Assembly (NCBI GenBank): GCA_016793465.1
Contig: JAEUJW010000053.1
Location: 248,001-312,000, forward strand
Source: Myxococcales bacterium
GTDB lineage: Bacteria > Myxococcota > Polyangia > Nannocystales > Nannocystaceae
DNA: 64,000 bases
Direction of reading: 5' to 3'
The notes beneath the pieces are model-generated. The model saw nothing but the letters and a program-made list of their open reading frames with translations. It made no database searches and was not told where the DNA came from. Shown here piece by piece: positions 54,289-63,863 of the stretch (position 1 is the first letter of the stretch; each line of letters starts with the position of its first letter). The position numbers were made by a program, and so were the translations under genes.

Positions 54289-54448
54289 GCGTCGGGGGCC
54301 AGCGCTCGCCGCTCCGGCCGCGGCCGTGTTCCTCCCCCGCGTTCACGACCGCCGCACACGCGCCCCGTCACCTCGCGTCGGGGCCAGCGCTCGCCGCTCC
54401 GGCCGCGGCCGTGTTTTTCCCCTGCGTTCACGGCCGCCGCGCACGCGC
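54289..54448. repeat. 86-bp tandem duplication upstream of the peptidase gene
   Basis: Two copies starting GCGTCGGGG at 54289 and 54375, with CCAGCGCTCGCCGCTCCGGC shared exactly. A third partial GCGTCGG element follows near 54464. Differences between copies are single-base, so it is relatively recent. Confidence 0.8.
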
Positions 54449-54573
54449 GTCGTCCGCACCTCGCGTCGGCTCCGCCGCGCCCGCGCGTCACGCCCGTCCG
54501 CGCCCGCGCGACGGCGTTCTTCCGCGACGCCGACCCCCTGGCGTACCCTCGTCGCCTGCCCGAGGCTCCGTCA

Positions 54574-56289
54574 TTGCACCCGCACCGACCGTCGGCGAGG
54601 CGCCTGCGCCTCGCCCTCGCTGCCCTCGCCGTGGGCGGCTGCCTCGACCCCTCGCGCGACGACCTGCCGCCGCGCGAGCGCATCGCGCCCGCCGACGACG
54701 AGCCCGCCGAGCCCGCGATCCTCACCCTGCGACGGATCCCCGAGCGCGTGCTCGCCGGCCCGCGCGAGCTGCTCGCCGGCCGCCTCGCCGCCTTCGCCCG
54801 CGAGATCCGCCAGCTCCGCGGCGAGCACGCCGACGCCGTGGCCCTGCGCGGCGCCCCCGTCGACTTCGACGTCGCCGGCCTCGGCGCCGAGATCGGCAAG
54901 GTCGTCCGCACCCTCGAGCGCCGCGCCGACGTGTCCGTGCACATCCGCGACCTCGTGTCCGACTTCGTGCTGTTCGACCTCCGCGGCGACGCCCCCTTGA
55001 ACCCCGCCTCCAACAACAAGCTCCTCACCTCCGCCGCCGCCCTCGAGCTGCTCGGCCAGGACTTTCGCTTCGAGACCCGCGCCCTCCTCCACGAGCGCAC
55101 GCTCTACCTCGTCGGCGAGGGCGACCCCACCCTCGACCTGCTCGGCCTGCGCACCCTCGCCAACGACATCGCCCGCAACGTCGACGTCGCCGCCCTCGAG
55201 CGCATCGTCGTCGACGACCTCGCCTTCTCGCCCCGCACCCTCGCCCCCGGCTTCTCCGACGCCGGCGTCGGCGTGTCCTACCAGGCCCCGAGCGGCGCCC
55301 TCTCGCTCGAGTTCAACACCGTCATCGTCACCGCCAGCGCCCCGAAGGGCAGCACCCGCGTCGACGTCACGCTCGCGCCGCCGTCGACCCACCTCGTCGT
55401 CGACAACCAGGCGAGCAGCATCCGCGGCCGCTCCAACCTGGTGATCCGCACCTACGCCGGCATCGAGGCCGACGGCGAGGCCCGCACCGTGGTCGAGCTG
55501 ACCGGCAAGCTGCGCCGCGGCGTCAGCGTGCCGGTCCGCCGCCGCGTCGGCGACCCCGGGCTGTACACCGGCGGCGCGCTCGCGCTGCTGCTGGCCGAAG
55601 GGACAGGTCGCGACCCGCTGCCGGTCAGCCGCGGCGCCGCCCCCGGCCTCGACGAGCGCCCCGCCGTGCTGGCGTCGCGCCCGTCGCCGCCGCTGCGCGA
55701 CATCGTCGACGCCGGCCTCGCCTGGTCGAACAACTTCATCGCCGAGCAGATCCTCCGCACGCTCGGCGGCCGCCTCACCGGCGAGCCCGGCGACTGGGAC
55801 AACGGCTCCGAGGTCGTGCTCGCCTACTGGCAGGCCCTCGGCCACTCGCCCAACAGCCTGGTGTTCGAGAACGGCTCCGGCCTCAGCGACCGCGGCCGCG
55901 TCACCACCACCGCCCTCGTCGACCTCATCGCCGTCGCCAACCGCGTGCACGGCCAGAGCGGCCTGGTCTCCGCCCTGCCGGTCGCCGGCGCCGAGGGCAC
56001 CCTGCGCGCCCGCCTGCGCCGCTCCGGCAAGCGCGTGCGCGCCAAGACCGGCACCATGGACGGCATCACCGGCCTCTCGGGCGTCATCACCGCCGAGGAC
56101 GGCACCCCGCAGGTCGCCTTCTCGATCTTAATTAATGTCCGCGAGGGCAGCACCACCGCCGCCTACAAGCGCAGCAAGGCCGCTGACCGCATCGTCATGT
56201 CCGTGCTCCACGCGGTCGACGACTACGAGGTCAAGCGCGCCGCCACGGCCTCGCGCCGCACCCTCGTGCCCGGCGAGCCCGCGGAGTGA
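54574..56289 (+). CDS. dacB: D-alanyl-D-alanine carboxypeptidase/endopeptidase (S13, PBP4-type) lipoprotein
   Basis: A 571-residue periplasmic enzyme trimming or cutting peptidoglycan. It has TTG start and no ATG nearby; LRLALAALAVGGC gives a signal with lipobox-like Cys. Catalytic motifs are intact: SxxK at Ser146-Lys149 (PASNNKLL), SxN at Ser385-Asn387 (WSNNFIAEQIL) and KTG at Lys491 (RAKTGTMDG). FENGSGLSDRGRVTTT is the S13 family block between them. Length is longer than Escherichia coli PBP4 mainly at the Arg/Asp-rich N-terminus. The open frame to 53713 is a shadow. Followed by a palindrome and the Uma2 gene. Susceptibility to beta-lactams is expected for the family. Confidence 0.9.
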   Translation: MHPHRPSARRLRLALAALAVGGCLDPSRDDLPPRERIAPADDEPAEPAILTLRRIPERVLAGPRELLAGRLAAFAREIRQLRGEHADAVALRGAPVDFDVAGLGAEIGKVVRTLERRADVSVHIRDLVSDFVLFDLRGDAPLNPASNNKLLTSAAALELLGQDFRFETRALLHERTLYLVGEGDPTLDLLGLRTLANDIARNVDVAALERIVVDDLAFSPRTLAPGFSDAGVGVSYQAPSGALSLEFNTVIVTASAPKGSTRVDVTLAPPSTHLVVDNQASSIRGRSNLVIRTYAGIEADGEARTVVELTGKLRRGVSVPVRRRVGDPGLYTGGALALLLAEGTGRDPLPVSRGAAPGLDERPAVLASRPSPPLRDIVDAGLAWSNNFIAEQILRTLGGRLTGEPGDWDNGSEVVLAYWQALGHSPNSLVFENGSGLSDRGRVTTTALVDLIAVANRVHGQSGLVSALPVAGAEGTLRARLRRSGKRVRAKTGTMDGITGLSGVITAEDGTPQVAFSILINVREGSTTAAYKRSKAADRIVMSVLHAVDDYEVKRAATASRRTLVPGEPAE

Positions 56290-56292
56290 TTC

Positions 56293-56310
56293 GCACGAAT
56301 TAAATCGTGC
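56293..56310. promoter_or_regulatory. Palindrome GCACGA-N6-TCGTGC upstream of Uma2 gene
   Basis: A perfect 6-bp inverted repeat with an A/T-only centre (ATTAAA) lies four bases after the peptidase stop and about 37 bases before the Uma2 ATG. An A/T-rich palindrome in this position could be an operator or a small terminator. Confidence 0.4.
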
Positions 56311-56346
56311 CCGCGCGGGTGGCCCGCCCCGCGCGCGCGCGTTATC

Positions 56347-57159
56347 ATGGCCCGCATGTCCGAGGGCGACCCCACGCCATGGAGCGACCCGATCGGCCCG
56401 TTCCGGGCCGATCAGATCCACGACGGCGACCGCTACGAGCTGTGCAACGGCCACGCGATCCACTGCATGACCGCCGGCAACCGCCACTCCGCGGCCAACG
56501 CCGTCGGCGTCAGCGTGCTCGCCAGCGACCCCGCCGTGAAGAACGCCGGCGCCGACGCCGGCATCGCCTTCAACGACGACAAGAACCTCCGCGCCCCGGA
56601 CATCGCCCTCAACATCGACCCCGACAACCCCGGCTGGTCCCGCGAGGCGCCGCCCCTCGCCGTCGAGTACGCCAGCGTCGGCCAGGACTGGGCCGAGCTG
56701 AAGCGCAAGATCGCCGAGCTGCTCGAGTTCGGCACCCGCTACATCTGGGTCGTCCACCTCGTCGGTCCGCTGCGCGTCGACATCCACGAGCCCGGCCGCC
56801 CCGTGCGCACGGTCCCCGGCGACGCGACCCTCACCGCCCCCGGCGTCCTGCACAACCCCGTGCCCGTGCGCGCCCTCGTCGACCCCGGCAGCGCCCGCGA
56901 GGTGATCTTCAACAACCTCCTCAACCGCCAGGGCTACGCCAACCTCGACGCCATCCGCGACGAAGCCCGCGACGAACTCCTCAACGTCGCCCGCGAACGC
57001 CTCCGCACCCAGCTCGCCACCCGCGGCTGGTCGCTCGCGCCGGACCTCCAGGACCGCGTCGCCGCCTGCGCCGACATCGATGTCCTCCTGCAGTGGCTGC
57101 TCGCCACGGCCACCGCCGAGTCCGCCGAGGCCGCCCTCCGCGTCCCCGCCGCACGATAA
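56347..57159 (+). CDS. Uma2 family (DUF820) restriction-endonuclease-like protein
   Basis: A 270-residue soluble protein of the PD-(D/E)XK superfamily. DGDRYELCNGHAIHC is the family start. The core has VKNAGADAGIAFNDDKNL, RAPDIALNI (metal-binding Asp) and PPLAVEYAS (Glu) with KIAELLEFGTRYIWVVHL, the standard Uma2 order. A C-terminal extension of about 100 residues with helical repeats is beyond the usual core. Uma2 genes are abundant in cyanobacteria and myxobacteria and often mobile; their function is unknown. Two Met candidates are close (56347 and 56356); the former is used. Confidence 0.87.
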   Translation: MARMSEGDPTPWSDPIGPFRADQIHDGDRYELCNGHAIHCMTAGNRHSAANAVGVSVLASDPAVKNAGADAGIAFNDDKNLRAPDIALNIDPDNPGWSREAPPLAVEYASVGQDWAELKRKIAELLEFGTRYIWVVHLVGPLRVDIHEPGRPVRTVPGDATLTAPGVLHNPVPVRALVDPGSAREVIFNNLLNRQGYANLDAIRDEARDELLNVARERLRTQLATRGWSLAPDLQDRVAACADIDVLLQWLLATATAESAEAALRVPAAR

Positions 57160-57182
57160 ACGTCCACCCACCTGCGCCAGGC

Positions 57183-57377
57183 TCAGCCGGTCCCGGTGTA
57201 GCGCGCCTCGACGTCGGAGATCCGCCCCACCTCCTGCGGCCGGATGCGCCGCAGCTCGGCGAGGAAGTGGGCGTCGATGAGCCCGCGCGACTCGCAAGAC
57301 TCGACGAACTGGATCACCAGCTCGTCGATCGCCTGGCGGTCGGCGAGCTCGGCGGAGATCTCGAGGTCGGCGAACAT
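57183..57377 (-). CDS. Small hypothetical protein, possibly the tail of a frameshifted gene
   Basis: A 64-residue acidic helical protein (MFADLEISAELADRQAIDEL onward, ending RYTGTG). Base and codon use look coding. Directly upstream on the same strand, another frame (about 57400-57560) also looks coding (RVHIDGAQMFAARTDGDGAR, then VVFVGPRQNLRGLSMIG). Joining the two by a one-base shift near 57420 would make one protein of about 120 residues. A TGA blocks extension of the present frame upstream. No family is recognised. It is convergent with the Uma2 gene and divergent from the lipoprotein gene. Either a real short gene or the C-terminal piece of a broken one. Confidence 0.42.
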   Translation of the reverse strand: MFADLEISAELADRQAIDELVIQFVESCESRGLIDAHFLAELRRIRPQEVGRISDVEARYTGTG

Positions 57378-57575
57378 GTACCCGGCGAAGACCCGCCGCG
57401 CTCGGCGCGTGGGGACCGACCGATCATCGACAGTCCGCGCAGGTTCTGGCGGGGTCCCACGAACACCACCCGCGGGCGCGCTCCGTCGCCGTCGGTCCGC
57501 GCGGCGAACATCTGCGCCCCGTCGATGTGCACGCGGCGGACCAGCGCGCGAACAAGCGCGCGGACATCGGGTACG

Positions 57576-58592
57576 ATGCGTCTCGTGCGGGGAAGGGTCG
57601 GGATCTGCGGGCTCGCGTGCGTGACCGTGTCGGCGTCCGCCGCCTGCTTCCGCGGCGACTTCCTCGACAACACCTGCGAGCGCCTGCCGGGCGGCTGCCA
57701 GGGCACCGTCGCCGAGTCGTCCTCGAGCGGACCGGCCACCACCGACGAGCCCGCGCCCGACATGGGCGCCCCCGCGTGCGCGCCCGGGCCGCAGGAGCCC
57801 GCGTTCGAGCCGCCGCCGGGCGGCGTGCTCGAGGAGGGCCCCGCGTTCCGCATCTCCAAGGTGCAGTTCGTCGACCCCAACTTCTATTATCCGCTCGGTC
57901 AGACCTGCATCGAGGTCTCGGGCACCGTCGGCGACGCGCTGACCGACTCGCTGGCCAAGTGGGAGACCAACCTGCTGTTCCTCGGCCGCGAGTACGACCC
58001 CGACGCCGGCGAGCAGGCGCTGTTCTTCGTGCGCGACGCGACCTGCGATCAGAACGCCAACTACTGCGCCTACGGGTCGGCGACCGCCGGCTTCCCGATC
58101 ACCGTGCAGAACTACGACGACGACGGCTGCGGCGTCGAGGTCGCGCCCAACTCGGCCGACGCCGAGGACATCATGACGCTCGGCGACCCGAGCCCGCCGT
58201 GCTTCCGCAGCCCGCAGGCCAGCTTCGAGGTCGCGCTGATCCCCAACGCCGCCCCGCTGAAGCTGTACTTCGCCCGCTTCGCCGCCAAGTACGAGCCCGA
58301 CGACTGCGACCCCGACCGCCTGGTCCAGGGCGTCATGACCGGCTTCGTCAAGCGCGAGGACGCCATCGCCGCCGAGTACTACATCGACAACCTCGGCGTC
58401 ACCGTCAACCTCTGGCAGGCGATCTACGGCAGCGACACCAACGAATGCGAGATGGCGATCCCCAAGCGCACCGACGTCGACGCCGTGTTCTTCCCCGACC
58501 CCGCGGCGCCCGGCAAGCTCGTGCTCACCTACGGCGTCTACCTCTACCTCAACATCGAGGCCCAGCGCCTGCCGGTCTACCGCGTCGACTGA
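57576..58592 (+). CDS. Hypothetical lipoprotein
   Basis: A 338-residue exported protein. The signal VGICGLACVTVSASAAC ends in a lipobox-like Cys. A short Ser/Thr/Pro linker (SSSSGPATTDEP) follows a CERLPGGC knot. The mature domain (about 85-338) is beta-rich with ISKVQFVDPNFYYPLGQTC, FFVRDATCDQNANYCAYG and several paired cysteines. I do not recognise the domain. ATG 57576 is the first start that yields a signal peptide; the open frame upstream to 56307 is a shadow of the Uma2 gene. An IS110 element starts immediately after the stop, so the last residues could have been altered by insertion, though they end in a natural way. Confidence 0.8.
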   Translation: MRLVRGRVGICGLACVTVSASAACFRGDFLDNTCERLPGGCQGTVAESSSSGPATTDEPAPDMGAPACAPGPQEPAFEPPPGGVLEEGPAFRISKVQFVDPNFYYPLGQTCIEVSGTVGDALTDSLAKWETNLLFLGREYDPDAGEQALFFVRDATCDQNANYCAYGSATAGFPITVQNYDDDGCGVEVAPNSADAEDIMTLGDPSPPCFRSPQASFEVALIPNAAPLKLYFARFAAKYEPDDCDPDRLVQGVMTGFVKREDAIAAEYYIDNLGVTVNLWQAIYGSDTNECEMAIPKRTDVDAVFFPDPAAPGKLVLTYGVYLYLNIEAQRLPVYRVD

Positions 58593-58600
58593 GCAGTTGT

Positions 58601-59661
<1,061 letters not shown>

Positions 59662-59699
59662 CCGGGCTTGGAGGACAGATTCGGCTCCGGGTACCCTGC

Positions 59700-60467
59700 T
59701 CAGCCACGGGCTCGTGACCCACGCCGCGATCGGTCTCCCGGAGCCTTCGACGCGGGCGGGCGCCAGCGGGGATCGACGGCGAGGGTCCAGGTGCGGGTGG
59801 TGTCGCCGTGGTCGTTCTGCAGGGAGATCTCGAGCTTGCCTGCGGTGGCCGCGGTGACGACCACGCGGTAGGCCCGGAGGTCGCCGGCGGCGGTGTCGGC
59901 GGTGACGGTGACCGGGACCTGCTTGCCGCCGAGACGGGCGATCACGCGGGGTAGGCCGTCCGGGGCGCCGCGGGCCGGCATGAGCAGGCGAAGGACCGGC
60001 CGGGCCGGGACGGTGCCGGCGCCCGGGGTGAGGGCGGGGCCGGGGAGCATGCACTTGGCGGCGGCCGGGAGCGCGGTCAAGGCGACGAGCGGGAGGGCGG
60101 CGAGCACGAGGACGAAGCGGAGCAGGCGGGCGAGGCGAGCGGGACTGCGGGACGCGAGACAGGAGCTCGAGGAGGAGAGGTGGGGGCCGGCGGTCGGCCG
60201 AGATGCGAGGCGCGAGGCGGCGGCGGTCGAGGGGATGAGGTGGGGGCCGACGGTCGGCCGGGATGCGAGGAGCGAGGCGGTGGAGGTCGGGGCGGGATGG
60301 GGGACGGCGGTCGGTCGGGATGTGAGGAGCGAGGTGCGGGCGGGTCGTGGCGTCGCGTCGCTGTGGAACGATGTCCCGGTGGGGTGGGCGCGAGACGAGG
60401 TCGTGGGGATGGGGTGCGGGCGGGCTGCGAGGCGGCGCGGGAGGTCGGCGTGGGCTCGCGGGTGCAT
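59700..60467 (-). CDS. Hypothetical exported protein, start uncertain, tail possibly altered by IS
   Basis: The credible part is about 59700-60110: FVLVLAALPLVALTALPAAAKC reads as a signal peptide, then a beta-rich domain with PARPVLRLLMPARGAPDGLP, VIARLGGKQVPVTVTADTAA and ISLQNDHGDTTRTWTLAVDP. The last 16 residues (SKAPGDRSRRGSRARG) look unlike the rest and lie at the low-GC IS110 border, so the true C-terminus may have been replaced. Start is unclear: ATG 60467 gives a Pro/Ser/Arg-rich leader containing three 57-60 bp repeats; GTG 60107 would leave a very short signal. No family recognised. The gene is convergent with nothing and divergent from the Cys-rich lipoprotein pseudogene. Confidence 0.5.
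   Translation of the reverse strand: MHPRAHADLPRRLAARPHPIPTTSSRAHPTGTSFHSDATPRPARTSLLTSRPTAVPHPAPTSTASLLASRPTVGPHLIPSTAAASRLASRPTAGPHLSSSSSCLASRSPARLARLLRFVLVLAALPLVALTALPAAAKCMLPGPALTPGAGTVPARPVLRLLMPARGAPDGLPRVIARLGGKQVPVTVTADTAAGDLRAYRVVVTAATAGKLEISLQNDHGDTTRTWTLAVDPRWRPPASKAPGDRSRRGSRARG
60191..60335. repeat. Three imperfect 57-60 bp tandem repeats
   Basis: Units start at 60191, 60251 and 60308 (core CGGTCGGCCGGGATGCGAGG). Spacings are multiples of three, and on the minus strand the units encode SRLASRPTAGPHL-like peptides, which keeps open the chance that they are translated as a leader of the 59700 gene. Confidence 0.75.
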
Positions 60468-60554
60468 GAGGATGTCCGTACGAACGAGTCGGGCGGACGT
60501 TTCATCGGCAGACGGGTCTTGGCAGGGCGGGCGAGGTGGCGGAAACTGCGCGGC

Positions 60555-61682
60555 GTGACACATCGAGCCCTGCCCGCCGTCGCTCTGTTCGGACTCTTGT
60601 CGTGCGATCCGTTCGCGGGCGGCTCGGCCAACTCCTAGGGGACGGGCGCGGCGGGCGGAGGCGGCGGGGGCGGGCTGCTCGGCGGACTGAGCGGGCTGGC
60701 GTGTCCGGAGCTGACGGGCGGCGGCAGCGCGCTGCGGGCCAACTACAGCGGCAAGGCCTCGCTCGACGTGAAGATCGGCGCGTTCGTGCAGGCGGCCAAG
60801 GACCTCGGCGGGCTGTCGGCGCGGATGGACGCGGAGATCACGAACGCGTGCCGGGCCATGGGCAACGACCTCAAGGTGCCGGCGGCGGAGATGCAGCCGA
60901 AGGAGGGCGTGGCGGCGTCGACGGCGGCGTGCGGGGCGGTGTCGGCGAAGATCAAGGCGGTGCTGAAGGGCTCGGTGCAGCTGAAGGCGCAGTTCACCCC
61001 GCCGAAGTGCGAGGTCCAGGCGTCGGCGAGCGCGAGCTGCGAGGGGCAGTGCAAGGTCGAGGTCGAGCCGGCGGAGATCGTCGCGCAGTGCACGCCGGCC
61101 AAGCTGTCGGGCAAGTGCGAGGGCACGTGCAAGGGCCAGTGCGACGGGACGTGCAAGGGCACGTGCCAGGGCGAGTGCACGGCCAAGGACGCGCAGGGGC
61201 GCTGCACCGGGCAGTGCAAGGGCACGTGCCAGGGGTCGTGCAGTGCGACGTGCCACGCGTCGTGTCAGGGCGAGTGGAAGGCGCCGAAGTGCGAGGGCCA
61301 CGTGACGCCGCCGAAGGTCGACGCCGACTGCAAGGCGAGCTGCCAGGCGAGCGCGAAGATCGCGGCGCAGTGCAGCAAGCCGCAGCTGACGCTCGAGGCC
61401 TCGGGCGACGCGCAGGGCGTCGCCGACGTGGTGGCGACGCTGCGGGCCCACCTGCCGACGCTGATCACCGCGCAGGTCAAGATCGGCAAGGAGATCGCGG
61501 CGGACGTGCAGACGCTCGTGCGGGTCGGCGGGTCGCTGCGCGGGCAGCTGAAGGGCGCGGGGGCCAAGGCGGCGGCGTGCGTGACGGCGGCGGCGTCGGC
61601 GGTGGCGTCGGCGTCGATCAGCGTGAACGTGTCGTTCAAGGCGAGCGCGAGCGTCAGCGGGCAGGCCGGCGTCGGCGGGTGA
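60555..61682 (+). pseudogene. Cys-rich repeat lipoprotein gene with one in-frame TAG
   Basis: The frame starts at GTG 60555: a signal peptide VTHRALPAVALFGLLSC with lipobox LLSC, then DPFAGGSANS and a TAG at 60636-60638. The same frame continues without another stop to 61682 as a Gly-rich linker (GTGAAGGGGGGG), a helical domain (LRANYSGKASLDVKIGAFVQ), a Cys-rich block of repeated G-x-C-K/Q/D-G-x-C steps at about 61075-61290, and a helical C-terminus (VADVVATLRAHLPTLITAQV). The Cys-repeat family is known from myxobacteria. Only one substitution separates it from an intact lipoprotein, so it is a young pseudogene, a sequencing error or a case of stop read-through. A later ATG at 60768 would lack any signal. 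Confidence 0.8.
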
Positions 61683-61881
61683 GCGGCGGGCCTGTCCCGG
61701 CGCATATGTCCTGGCGGCCAGGGTGGACAGACGCCCTGACGCGCCTGTCCCGGCGCACATGTCCTGGCGGCCAGGGTGGGGCAGGTCGGGACGGGTGGGC
61801 GCTCGTGCGTGGTGAGCGACGAGCTCGACGCCACGCGGCGGGGCCGGCGGCGTCGAGGTGCGGGTGAGACGAGGGCGAGGG
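61683..61881. repeat. 53-bp-spaced duplication between two genes
   Basis: A 36-bp segment (CCTGTCCCGGCGCA then ATGTCCTGGCGGCC) occurs at 61691-61726 and 61744-61779 with one mismatch. Each copy contains the palindrome CCTGGCGGCCAGG, so both could fold into hairpins. It lies between the pseudogene and the convergent metalloprotease gene and may end transcription from both sides. No ORF is supported here. Confidence 0.75.
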
Positions 61882-62874
61882 TTACTGGCGGTAGGCGGCC
61901 CAGAGCTGGTCCATGCGGGTGCTCTGGCCGCCGGTGAACTGGTTCATGCAGCTGTCGTCGGTGTAGTCCATGAAGTTGTAGATCGGGTCGGCGCCGGCGG
62001 AGCTGCAGGTGTCGCGGCCGACGGGGCAGCCGTAGGCGGCCGACTTCTCGGCGGGGGTGTCGGCCACGAGGTCGCCGCCGTTGGTCGCGTTCTTGGCGCA
62101 GCCGCCCTGGAAGGTGTGGTAGAGGCCGAGCCAGTGGCCGACCTCGTGGGTGCCGGTGTCGCCGAGGTTGTAGGGGGCCGCGGAGCCGCCGGGGACGCTG
62201 GTGTTGAGGATGACGACGCCGTCCTGGCTGGGCTGGGAGGCGTAGCTGTTGGGGAAGGTGGCCCAGCCGAGCAGGCCCTGGCCGATGCCGGCGAAGTAGA
62301 GGTTGAGGGCGTTCTTGCCGCCCTGGCGCAGGGCGGCCTTGGCCTGCGTCTCGGCGGAGGAGCCGGGGGTCATGGTGTACCAGGTCGCGTTGGTGGTGCG
62401 GTCGGTGGCGACGAGCTGGAACTTGAAGGCGGTGGCGACGCCGCCGGTGCCGCCGGCGTAGGCCTGGTTGAGCACGGCGATCTGGTCGTTGATCATCTGA
62501 TCGGTGATGTCGCCGTTCGAGACGCCGGTGCCCTTGCGGATCACGTGGGCGTAGACGGGGATGGTGATCGAGCCGGGCGCGCCGAGCGTGGGGTCCGGCG
62601 GGGCGATGGCGAGGCGGTCGCGGAAGTCCTGCTCCATCGCGGCGACCTGGACGTCGGTCAGCTGCACGCCGCAGCGGCGGGTGATGCCGGCCTCGGCGAG
62701 GCGGTCGAGGCCCTCGCAGGCGTTGTCGTCGTCGGCGAGCATGCAGGCGCCGAGCAGTTCGTCCTCGCTCTCGGGCGAGGCGACGACGGCGGTGTTCTCC
62801 AGCGCTTCGGGCGCGTCACAGGCGAAGAACAGGGCGGGGACAAGGAGCAGCCAGGAGCGAGTCGTCGTGTGCAT
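61882..62874 (-). CDS. Secreted M43-type (pappalysin-like) zinc metalloprotease
   Basis: A 330-residue exported protease. The signal peptide [19 protein letters not shown] ends in a lipobox-like Cys. A Cys-containing propeptide region (about 20-75) precedes the catalytic domain. The zinc site [13 protein letters not shown] is near residue 242, and the Met-turn is [15 protein letters not shown] near 305, as in pappalysin/M43 metzincins; the Cys pairs [16 protein letters not shown] and DSCMNQ are typical. AAGGA lies 7 bases before ATG 62874, better spaced than the Met at 62880. Predicted role: digestion of prey or environmental protein. Convergent with the Cys-rich pseudogene, divergent from the Tat protein. 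Confidence 0.92.
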   Translation of the reverse strand: MHTTTRSWLLLVPALFFACDAPEALENTAVVASPESEDELLGACMLADDDNACEGLDRLAEAGITRRCGVQLTDVQVAAMEQDFRDRLAIAPPDPTLGAPGSITIPVYAHVIRKGTGVSNGDITDQMINDQIAVLNQAYAGGTGGVATAFKFQLVATDRTTNATWYTMTPGSSAETQAKAALRQGGKNALNLYFAGIGQGLLGWATFPNSYASQPSQDGVVILNTSVPGGSAAPYNLGDTGTHEVGHWLGLYHTFQGGCAKNATNGGDLVADTPAEKSAAYGCPVGRDTCSSAGADPIYNFMDYTDDSCMNQFTGGQSTRMDQLWAAYRQ

Positions 62875-63116
62875 GTTCATCCTTCCGGGCAAGAGACAGC
62901 GAGCCCAGCGCAGGGTATCCCTGCCGCGTCGCCGACGACAGACGGCGCCGACGGCGGCGTGTGCACCGCGAGTGAGGTGGCTGTGGGGCCGCGCGGAAGA
63001 AATTCGAGTGAGACGATTGGAATGGCGGCGGCGCTGTCGATGGACATGCACGGGCTCGGCGCTGGGGCTTGGAGACCACGGCGTGAGGCGTGGGGCGGAC
63101 GGTGTAGGATCGCGGC

Positions 63117-63863
63117 GTGGGGCGGTCGCGGCGCGAGTTCTCGACGGGCGTGGTGGCGGCGCTGACGGCGTACGGCTTGATCGAGGGGCTCTGGGCGCGC
63201 GACCTGTGGGCGTCCTCCATCAAGCCGACGATCGGGCTGTGGTTGCGCGACCTGGTGGCGATGGCGAAGGACCTGCGGGGGCGGCGGCTGACCGATCTCG
63301 AGTTTCAGGGGCACCTCGAGGAGCTGTTTAAACGGGTCGACCTCGAGGCGCTGGTGAAGTTGATCAGGCTCGACGAGGTCGAGCGGCGGCTGGTCGCCGG
63401 GGGCTCGACGACGCAGGAGGTCGGGCTGCAGCTGCTCGACGGGCTGCCCGCGGGGGCGGGGTTCAACCGGCGGATCTTCGCGTGCAGCCGGGGGCGGTCG
63501 ATCGCGCCGCACGGGCACGTGAACATGTGCAGCGGGTTTTTAATAATTAAAGGGGCGTGGCGAGGGCGGCACTACGCGCGGGTCGAGACGCACGCGCAGC
63601 ACTGCGTGATCGTGCCGACGATCGACGAGGCGTTCGTCGCGGGCGACGCCTCGACGATCTCGGATCACCGCGACAACGTGCACTGGTTCGTGGCGGACTC
63701 GCCGGTCGCGTACATCTTCAACGTGCACGTCGCGGGGTACGACCCGGACATCGCGGGCGCGCCGGGGCGGATCTACCTCGACCCGGACGGCGAGCGGCTC
63801 GCGGGCGGGAGGATCAGGGCGCCGCGGATGAGCGGGGCGGCGTGCCGCGCGAAGTATCCGTGA
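63117..63863 (+). CDS. Tat-exported cupin-like metalloprotein (putative)
   Basis: A 248-residue protein starting at GTG with an AGGA 10 bases before. The N-terminus [19 protein letters not shown] is a twin-arginine signal. A helical region (about 40-115) follows. The C-terminal domain (about 120-235) has [32 protein letters not shown] and [15 protein letters not shown] with [13 protein letters not shown]: His pairs and a Glu in beta strands, like a cupin/cysteine-dioxygenase-type metal site. I recall similar proteins in planctomycetes and myxobacteria but no function. Tat export fits a folded metalloprotein. Its end overlaps the next gene, on the other strand, by about 50 bases. An A/T-only tract at 63537-63551 encodes Phe-Leu-Ile-Ile-Lys. 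Confidence 0.75.
   Translation: MGRSRREFSTGVVAALTAYGLIEGLWARDLWASSIKPTIGLWLRDLVAMAKDLRGRRLTDLEFQGHLEELFKRVDLEALVKLIRLDEVERRLVAGGSTTQEVGLQLLDGLPAGAGFNRRIFACSRGRSIAPHGHVNMCSGFLIIKGAWRGRHYARVETHAQHCVIVPTIDEAFVAGDASTISDHRDNVHWFVADSPVAYIFNVHVAGYDPDIAGAPGRIYLDPDGERLAGGRIRAPRMSGAACRAKYP

Larger units (their letters stand above)
54071..54573. other. 503-base gap with A/T island, hairpin and tandem repeat
   Basis: It contains an 18-base A/T-only island (54085-54102), a 9-bp perfect-stem hairpin (54111-54143) and two copies of an 86-bp repeat (54289 onward). Open frames across it show no coding character. The TTG start of the peptidase gene lies at its right end. Confidence 0.6.

Noticed and set aside
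59700..61760. A 686-codon minus-strand frame as a single gene
   Set aside because: The part beyond about 60470 is antisense to the Cys-rich lipoprotein pseudogene and has no coding character; only the left part has a signal peptide and domain.
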